Positions 38,551-42,143 of a stretch of DNA of 42,143 nucleotides are shown in pieces (position 1 is the first letter of the stretch; each line of letters opens with the position of its first letter). The notes beneath the pieces are model-generated. The model saw nothing but the letters and a program-made list of their open reading frames with translations, was not told where the DNA came from and did not search any database. The position numbers and the translations under genes are program-made. Source of the stretch: a virus; IMG/VR virus record IMGVR_UViG_3300013307_000029, positions 1-42,143 of that record; one strand, written 5' to 3'.

Positions 38551-38931
38551 CTAGGTCAAGCTCTCGATGTGAGCGACGAGTTCTGGGGTGAGCTGAAACC
38601 ATTCGCCATTGACACGCAGATGTGCGAACTCGTGGTGCCGTTGCCGCTCGAGGCTCGCCCCGCCAACCTCGGTGGCAAGCACCTCGTCGTAGGGCAGTGC
38701 ACGCAACCGTTCGGCGAGGTTCGTAGTGAAGCCGATCTTCACGCGGTCAGCGAAGCGTAGGTAGTACACCACCGCTGGGCGCCTCGCGGGTGCAGGTCGG
38801 GCAGTGGGAGCTTCGTCGTGGATGGCGTCGGAGATGATGTCCCGCACGCCGTTCCAGAAGGCTTCTCGTTGCCCAGGTGGCGCGTTCCTGATGGCAGCGA
38901 TTGCCTCGGACATTGCGCTAACCTCGTCCAC
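38551..38931 (-). CDS. GIY-YIG-like nuclease/MUG113-type protein
   Basis: Residues about 50-120 read VVYYLRFADRVKIGFTTNLAERLRAL, then a helix with SLERQRHHEFAHLRVNGEWFQLTPEL. This is the T5orf172/MUG113 subgroup of GIY-YIG proteins: V-Y-Y-L-R / V-K-I-G-x-T replaces the GIY and YIG, and E-R/H-x-x-F is followed by G-E-W-F. The GTG at 38931 has GGAGGAG five to seven bases before it; the ATG at 38913 is the alternative. Whether it cuts DNA is open. Confidence 0.75.
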   Translation of the reverse strand: MDEVSAMSEAIAAIRNAPPGQREAFWNGVRDIISDAIHDEAPTARPAPARRPAVVYYLRFADRVKIGFTTNLAERLRALPYDEVLATEVGGASLERQRHHEFAHLRVNGEWFQLTPELVAHIESLT

Positions 38932-38990
38932 GTCGACTCCTCCAAGTCGGCCACGGCCCCGGACGTTGGCGCGTCGCGGGGCCATTCTGT

Positions 38991-39012
38991 GCACGGACAC
39001 AGGTGTCCGTGC
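38991..39012. promoter_or_regulatory. 22-base near-perfect palindrome, candidate operator
   Basis: Arms GCACGGACAC (38991-39000) and GTGTCCGTGC (39003-39012) meet across AG. It lies in the 83-base gap before the GIY-YIG-like gene, the only real gap in a run of overlapping early genes. A small HTH protein is encoded directly upstream and could be its ligand. The tight centre is poor for a hairpin, better for a protein dimer. Confidence 0.55.
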
Positions 39013-39014
39013 GA

Positions 39015-39236
39015 TTAGTGTGACACAAGCGAACGTCGTTTCCGCAACAGCTGGCGGTCGTGTGTCCCAACCGTTTTGGTGACTTGATGCAGCCAGTAGA
39101 CCTTGGCTCGCCCACACTTGCCGACCGCAGCGATCTGCTCGCGGCGAACGATCTGCCGGACGGCGCTGGAGCTGATGCCGAGGAAGGCTCCAATCTCAGC
39201 CGCAGTGAGTGGGCGCCTGCCTTGCGCGTCAATCAT
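39015..39236 (-). CDS. small helix-turn-helix protein (73 aa)
   Basis: Residues 11-40 hold an HTH: TAAEIGAFLGISSSAVRQIVRREQIAAVGK, then a basic beta part (CGRAKVYWLHQV) and a basic tail (RQLLRKRRS). The fold is like MerR/HTH_17-type regulators. The ATG at 39236 overlaps the stop of a 27-residue HTH-like frame. A candidate operator lies just after its stop. Confidence 0.65.
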   Translation of the reverse strand: MIDAQGRRPLTAAEIGAFLGISSSAVRQIVRREQIAAVGKCGRAKVYWLHQVTKTVGTHDRQLLRKRRSLVSH

Positions 39237-39316
39237 GCGATCACTTGCCGGACACGGGCCGGAGTGACGCCGAGGTATGCGGCGAGGTCGGCGACGGTTG
39301 CGGCTCCTGCTCTCAT
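39233..39316 (-). CDS. tiny HTH-like peptide (27 aa)
   Basis: A frame of 27 residues with ATG 39316 overlapping the preceding stop and its own stop overlapping the next ATG. It reads MRAGAATVADLAAYLGVTPARVRQVIA, which is one HTH unit almost parallel to the AEIGAFLGISSSAVRQIV unit of the next gene. It may be a real tiny protein or the remnant of a duplicated HTH gene. Confidence 0.4.
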   Translation of the reverse strand: MRAGAATVADLAAYLGVTPARVRQVIA

Positions 39317-39486
39317 GCTGGCAGTTGCGAGTCGCACGTCCGGCACAGATGTGCGACAACCTCGCCGCCAGTCTCGACGGTGACGACCTCGAGGTGGCGA
39401 CACGGGCCCTTGACGTACGTCGGTTCCATGCTGCCCCAGTGGCGCAGTTCGACCCACTCCCAGCGTTCATCCAAGTCCGCGCTCAT
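39313..39486 (-). CDS. small Cys/His protein (57 aa)
   Basis: Start ATG 39486, overlapping the stop of the 273-residue gene. Beta-rich, with CRHLEVVTVETGGEVVAHLCRTC: a Cys/His pair and a C-x-x-C pair that would form a small zinc site. Function unknown. Coupled on both sides. Confidence 0.6.
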   Translation of the reverse strand: MSADLDERWEWVELRHWGSMEPTYVKGPCRHLEVVTVETGGEVVAHLCRTCDSQLPA

Positions 39487-40304
39487 GCCGTCGCCTCCTC
39501 GTTCGCCATCTCCAGTTTTGCACGAAGCGCGAAGTTGTACTCGGCTTGCGTGTAGCGCCGCCGACACCGCTGGCATGTCCAGAAGTCCTCGAAGCCCTCG
39601 CGCTCGGTGAGCCGTCGCTCGAGACTTCCACCGCACTCGAAGCACCCGACGTTGGCGCGGTCGCCCTGTCGCGCGTCGTGCAGCACGGATTCGAGGTGTG
39701 CGCGACATCGGCGCAGATCGTGGGCGAAGTCCTCGAAGGGCATGTGCGGATACCCGGCCATGTAGGTCATCTGCCTGTCGAGGTAGTCGACGTATTCGGA
39801 CAGCGTCCCGGCAGTCAGTGGTTCGTCGTGCTCGAGCTCGGCACGCCAGGTCATATCCCAGGTTCCAAGCACTGTCATCGGGTGCAGTTCGCCGCTGGTG
39901 CCACAGCCCAGGCACGCCTCGTTGACCAGCAGCGGACATTCCTTGCCGTGGCGCGATGTCTCGATCCAGCCTTCGGGCAGCCGGCCGGACAGGTATGACG
40001 CAGCCGTATGCCCCCAGCGTTCAGGGTCGACGGTCGGGCCCAGCAGGGTCATTGCCTCCGAGCGTGTCCCGCGGTGGAGAACCTCAGGTGACAGTGCCCC
40101 GCACTTCGCCGCGATGGCGTGGAGGTCTTCCCGCGTCGAGCCGAGACATTCGGCGCAGGTGCCCTCGACGTGGGTGTAGCCACAGACGCGGCAGTGCGGT
40201 TCTCCGCATGGCTGACAGCCGGGGCAGTCGCCGCCCGCGCAGTCGTCCTCGTGCCGTCCGGGCAGGATGCGCGGCTCGGCGTGGCCGGCGAACTTGCAGT
40301 TCAC
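39483..40304 (-). CDS. multi-zinc-ribbon protein (273 aa)
   Basis: At least four cysteine clusters: CAGGDCPGCQPCGEPHCRVCGY and GTCAECLG near the N-terminus, CPLLVNEACLGCG in the middle, CFECGG and CQRCRRRY at the C-terminus, joined by helices (PFEDFAHDLRRCRAHLESVLHD). The size and metal sites suggest a DNA- or RNA-binding protein such as a zinc scaffold; a replication role is possible by its early position. No enzymatic motif is seen. Confidence 0.7.
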   Translation of the reverse strand: MNCKFAGHAEPRILPGRHEDDCAGGDCPGCQPCGEPHCRVCGYTHVEGTCAECLGSTREDLHAIAAKCGALSPEVLHRGTRSEAMTLLGPTVDPERWGHTAASYLSGRLPEGWIETSRHGKECPLLVNEACLGCGTSGELHPMTVLGTWDMTWRAELEHDEPLTAGTLSEYVDYLDRQMTYMAGYPHMPFEDFAHDLRRCRAHLESVLHDARQGDRANVGCFECGGSLERRLTEREGFEDFWTCQRCRRRYTQAEYNFALRAKLEMANEEATA

Positions 40305-40579
40305 GGGGTCTCCTCGAGGTATGCCCGCGCCACGGCGGTCGCGCCTTCGTTCGTGTCGGAGTAGAAGTCGATCTCGCCGTCAGGCTTGCGTGCGAACCGC
40401 AGATAGCCCTTGATGCCAGACGCTTGCTCGATCGCGACGTTCATCAACTCGGCGGTCGGCTCCATCTCGTCCTGACACACAGCCTCAGACCGGAGCCAGT
40501 CGGCGACGGCGTGCCATCGTGGGTCAGGGTCCTGACGCATAGCCTCGGCGGCTCGCGTCCAGAGGTCCGTCCTGCTCAT
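40301..40579 (-). CDS. hypothetical protein (92 aa)
   Basis: Start ATG 40579, overlapping the 57-residue gene's stop. Helical (LWTRAAEAMRQDPDPRWHAVADWLRSEAVC, ELMNVAIEQASGIKGYLRFARK) with an acidic end. No family recognised. It is coupled to the multi-zinc-ribbon gene. Confidence 0.6.
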   Translation of the reverse strand: MSRTDLWTRAAEAMRQDPDPRWHAVADWLRSEAVCQDEMEPTAELMNVAIEQASGIKGYLRFARKPDGEIDFYSDTNEGATAVARAYLEETP

Positions 40580-40749
40580 GCCCCACCGCCCGGCCCGCAG
40601 CACCCTTCCGCACACCAGGGGTCCTCCCAGACCACGACGTTCGCCGCGGTCAGCAGCCTCGCCGCCTGCTCGGCCTCCTCCGGGGTGTCGTGGTAGGTGG
40701 TGTGCGTCGTGTGGCCGACGAGGTGGTCGACGCGCCAATCGCCGGTCAT
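40576..40749 (-). CDS. small hypothetical protein (57 aa)
   Basis: Start ATG 40749, chosen for its overlap with the 75-residue gene's stop. The protein reads MTGDWRVDHLVGHTTHTTYHDTPEEAEQAARLL and ends with a Cys-rich tail (CAEGCCGPGGG). The compact N-terminal part resembles small alpha/beta proteins of phage early operons. Function unknown. Confidence 0.55.
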   Translation of the reverse strand: MTGDWRVDHLVGHTTHTTYHDTPEEAEQAARLLTAANVVVWEDPWCAEGCCGPGGGA

Positions 40750-40973
40750 GCGTGCACCTGCTCGAGGCATGGCCCGCAGGTGACTTGCTCGATGTCACCG
40801 GTGACCCACTCACCGAGACCGCCATCGCAGGCCGTTCGGCCACGCTCTTGTGGGCCGCTCTCGTCGACCAACATCAGGTGGACCGGCAGGGGAGTCAGAC
40901 CGGCTGCGACCTCCTCGGCCATCAGGGCCACAGACTCGTCGCTCAGTCGGTGCCGGAGTGGGCGGAGGCTCAT
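40746..40973 (-). CDS. small Cys-containing protein (75 aa)
   Basis: Start ATG 40973, overlapping the 96-residue gene's stop. A helix (RLSDESVALMAEEVAAG) leads into a beta part (VHLMLVDESGPQ), with CDGG and CGPCLEQ cysteines at the end that could bind a metal. No family recognised. Confidence 0.55.
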   Translation of the reverse strand: MSLRPLRHRLSDESVALMAEEVAAGLTPLPVHLMLVDESGPQERGRTACDGGLGEWVTGDIEQVTCGPCLEQVHA

Positions 40974-41260
40974 CGCGTCGCCTCGAATGCTTCGATAGCG
41001 TCGCCGATTAGCTGCTCAACGCGCTGAGCGAGTTCGACCTGCTTGCGCGCCTCATTGCGGAGTCCGCGCAATCGCCCGTAGTTGACCGGGCGTGTGTCGA
41101 AGAGCATCTGACTCAGGTAGCAGGCGAGCACTTCCAGTTGTGCTCGGCGGGCCGCATGGAACGCCGCCTTGGCCGTATCGATGGCCTCTTCTGGCGTGAA
41201 CGCCTTCACATGCGGCTCTGGCACCGCTCGCAACAGGTTCGTTGGTCGTCGCTCACTCAC
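40970..41260 (-). CDS. helical hypothetical protein (96 aa)
   Basis: Nearly all helix: EEAIDTAKAAFHAARRAQLEVLACYLSQMLF, RLRGLRNEARKQVELAQRVEQLIGDAIEAFE. The composition suggests a dimeric helical bundle or coiled coil. It overlaps the genes on either side. Function unknown. Confidence 0.6.
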   Translation of the reverse strand: MSERRPTNLLRAVPEPHVKAFTPEEAIDTAKAAFHAARRAQLEVLACYLSQMLFDTRPVNYGRLRGLRNEARKQVELAQRVEQLIGDAIEAFEATR

Positions 41261-41775
41261 GGCTGAACCTCCTCAACCGCCGCAGCGGCCTCTCGATGTG
41301 TCGGACAGGTCTCCCGTGCCACCCCGCAACCACAGAGTCGCCCCTTGGCGCGCGCGAGCTGTGCGCGGGCCAGGCTGGCGTCGAGGGTGACGTGGAAGGA
41401 GTCGGTGGGGGACTCGGGGCGCTCGTCGCGTACCAGCGCATCGGTGCGACAGCCGCCGCAGTTGTGCGCCCACTGGCCGACGTGCTTGGGGCACTCCTCG
41501 TGCCGCTTTGGTGCGTGGGTGCGCATCGCGGTTGATCCACCGACTGCGGCAGCTTGACGCCACGGCCCTTGCTCGAGGACGCGCTTCGGGGTGTCGCTGG
41601 CGGGCTGTCCGTCGGTGTTCGTGTCGCAGGCGACGAAGACGAGGGCCACGGCAGCGTCGCGGTAGGCCCAGGCTGACATGTGCTTGCGGATGAACGACGT
41701 GAGCGAGCTGATCGGCCAGTCGGGGCGCAGCGCGTCGAGCGCGTGGGCGAGGCGTCTGATCTCGTTGTCGTTCAT
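41257..41775 (-). CDS. zinc-binding hypothetical protein (172 aa)
   Basis: Start ATG 41775, overlapping the stop of the NQ-repeat gene. The N-terminal part (EIRRLAHALDALRPDWPISSLTSFIRKHMSAWAYRDAAVALVFVACD) is a helical domain; the C-terminal part has HAPKRHEECPKHVGQWAHNCGGC and CGCGVARETCPTH, Cys/His groups that would hold two zinc ions. This type of N-terminal domain with trailing zinc knuckles recurs in actinophage early regions. Confidence 0.65.
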   Translation of the reverse strand: MNDNEIRRLAHALDALRPDWPISSLTSFIRKHMSAWAYRDAAVALVFVACDTNTDGQPASDTPKRVLEQGPWRQAAAVGGSTAMRTHAPKRHEECPKHVGQWAHNCGGCRTDALVRDERPESPTDSFHVTLDASLARAQLARAKGRLCGCGVARETCPTHREAAAAVEEVQP

Positions 41776-41981
41776 CGCCAAGTCCAATCGCCCGGCTCGC
41801 GCGGTACAGACTGCACTTGGATTTGGAGGCAACCACAACTGCTAGAAGCAGTAGTAACTACAGTCTGGTTCTGGTTCTGGTTCTGGACCCAGCACGGCCC
41901 GGCGTGACGGGCGTTGTGACGGCCTCTGGTTGTCCCAGTGGGACAGACGGCGGGACTCCCGCTGTGACGGATGGTGGTCAT
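41772..41981 (-). CDS. small protein with an Asn-Gln repeat (69 aa)
   Basis: The ATG at 41981 overlaps the stop of the partial gene before it and its stop overlaps the next ATG, so it is probably translated. The product has WVQNQNQNQTVV (three NQ repeats) followed by VTTASSSCGCLQIQVQ. The repeat is encoded by tandem 6-base units. The composition is unlike its neighbours. Function unknown. Confidence 0.5.
   Translation of the reverse strand: MTTIRHSGSPAVCPTGTTRGRHNARHAGPCWVQNQNQNQTVVTTASSSCGCLQIQVQSVPREPGDWTWR
41865..41886. repeat. 6-base tandem repeat
   Basis: The unit CTGGTT occurs three full times plus CTGG. In the minus-strand gene it encodes Asn-Gln repeats; each unit gained or lost would keep the reading frame. 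It is the only simple repeat of this sort noticed in the window. Confidence 0.8.
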
Positions 41982-42143
41982 ACCGACCTCAGTCCCTTCT
42001 CTACGGCGGCTTCGAGTTGTGCTCGTTCGGCTTCCTTGCGGGCTCGGTACTCGGCCTTGCGGGCGGTCTCGGCCTCTCGTCGCTCTTCCCACCAGGCGCG
42101 CGGCTTGTTCCAGTCGAGGTAGTCGTGGATCTCGTAGCCTTCG
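41978..42143 (-). CDS. C-terminal fragment of an early gene, cut by the window edge
   Basis: Open from base 42143 to a stop at 41978, giving 54 visible residues: EGYEIHDYLDWNKPRAWWEERR followed by a long basic/acidic helix and a Leu-Arg-Ser-Val end. The G-Y-x-I-H-D-Y-L-x-W-N motif is the standard C-terminal region of phage replisome organiser/DnaD-like proteins, so this may be the replication initiator. The N-terminal part is outside the window, and the frame does not join to the left edge. Confidence 0.6.
   Translation of the reverse strand, partial: EGYEIHDYLDWNKPRAWWEERREAETARKAEYRARKEAERAQLEAAVEKGLRSV

Noticed and set aside
39233-39316. Frameshift joining the 27- and 73-residue HTH frames into one gene
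   Set aside because: Both frames have their own ATGA overlaps and complete HTH units, and no slippery heptamer lies at the junction.
1-42143. CRISPR arrays, insertion sequences or transposase genes
   Set aside because: No repeat-spacer pattern, terminal inverted repeats or transposase motifs were found by reading the window.

Overview
This window reads as most of the genome of a temperate, long-tailed (siphovirus-type) actinobacteriophage or excised prophage. It is GC-rich throughout, genes overlap at ATGA, GTGA or TGATG junctions, GTG starts are frequent, and it carries families typical of actinobacterial phages: DUF6221 (twice), DUF3263, DUF4429, an SPP1-type portal, a MuF protein and RecT with a Cas4-type nuclease. 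No host chromosomal housekeeping genes are visible. The host genus cannot be told from the sequence. Both window edges cut genes (an HNH nuclease at base 1, a basic C-terminal fragment at base 42143), so the window is either a circularly permuted genome with a small missing piece or a cut-out of a larger contig.

Layout. (1) Positions 7527 down to 1, minus strand: early operon, with a Cro-like HTH protein, an Xis-like HTH protein, a zinc protein, an orphan DNA methyltransferase, many small unknown genes, DUF1643, a Cas4-type exonuclease, RecT, DUF1508 and an HNH nuclease. It probably continues at 42143 and runs down to 38097 (zinc-ribbon proteins, small HTH proteins, a GIY-YIG-like protein). 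(2) Positions 7528-8653: immunity region, with repeated TAGAC/GTCTA operators between divergent promoters, a plus-strand repressor and an ImmA/IrrE metallopeptidase. (3) Positions 8622-10506: tyrosine integrase, a DUF6221 gene, two pairs of 12-bp-phased direct repeats resembling integrase arm sites, and a complete tRNA-Thr(UGU) gene. (4) Positions 10557-11875: a ribbon-helix-helix gene diverging from a short plus-strand cassette of tiny genes, then DUF3263. (5) Positions 37753 down to 11982, minus strand: late operon in canonical order: HNH, TerS, TerL, portal, MuF, scaffold, HK97-fold capsid with an inserted beta domain, connectors, tail terminator, major tail protein, frameshifted tail assembly chaperones, tape measure, minor tail proteins, lysis genes (coiled-coil membrane proteins, GDPD, M15 endolysin, holin), tail fibres and an SGNH-hydrolase fibre. 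A 17-bp-stem hairpin ends it.

Three plus-strand genes interrupt or flank the minus-strand late block and look like morons or lysogeny genes: an OafA-type membrane acyltransferase (21966-23078) inserted in the tail genes, a DUF4429 gene (37789-38100) at the early/late boundary, and a 27-residue membrane peptide (29776-29859). The most interesting combination is a membrane O-acyltransferase and a tail fibre with an SGNH esterase domain in one phage: the lysogen may acylate a surface glycan that the virion's fibre recognises or deacylates.
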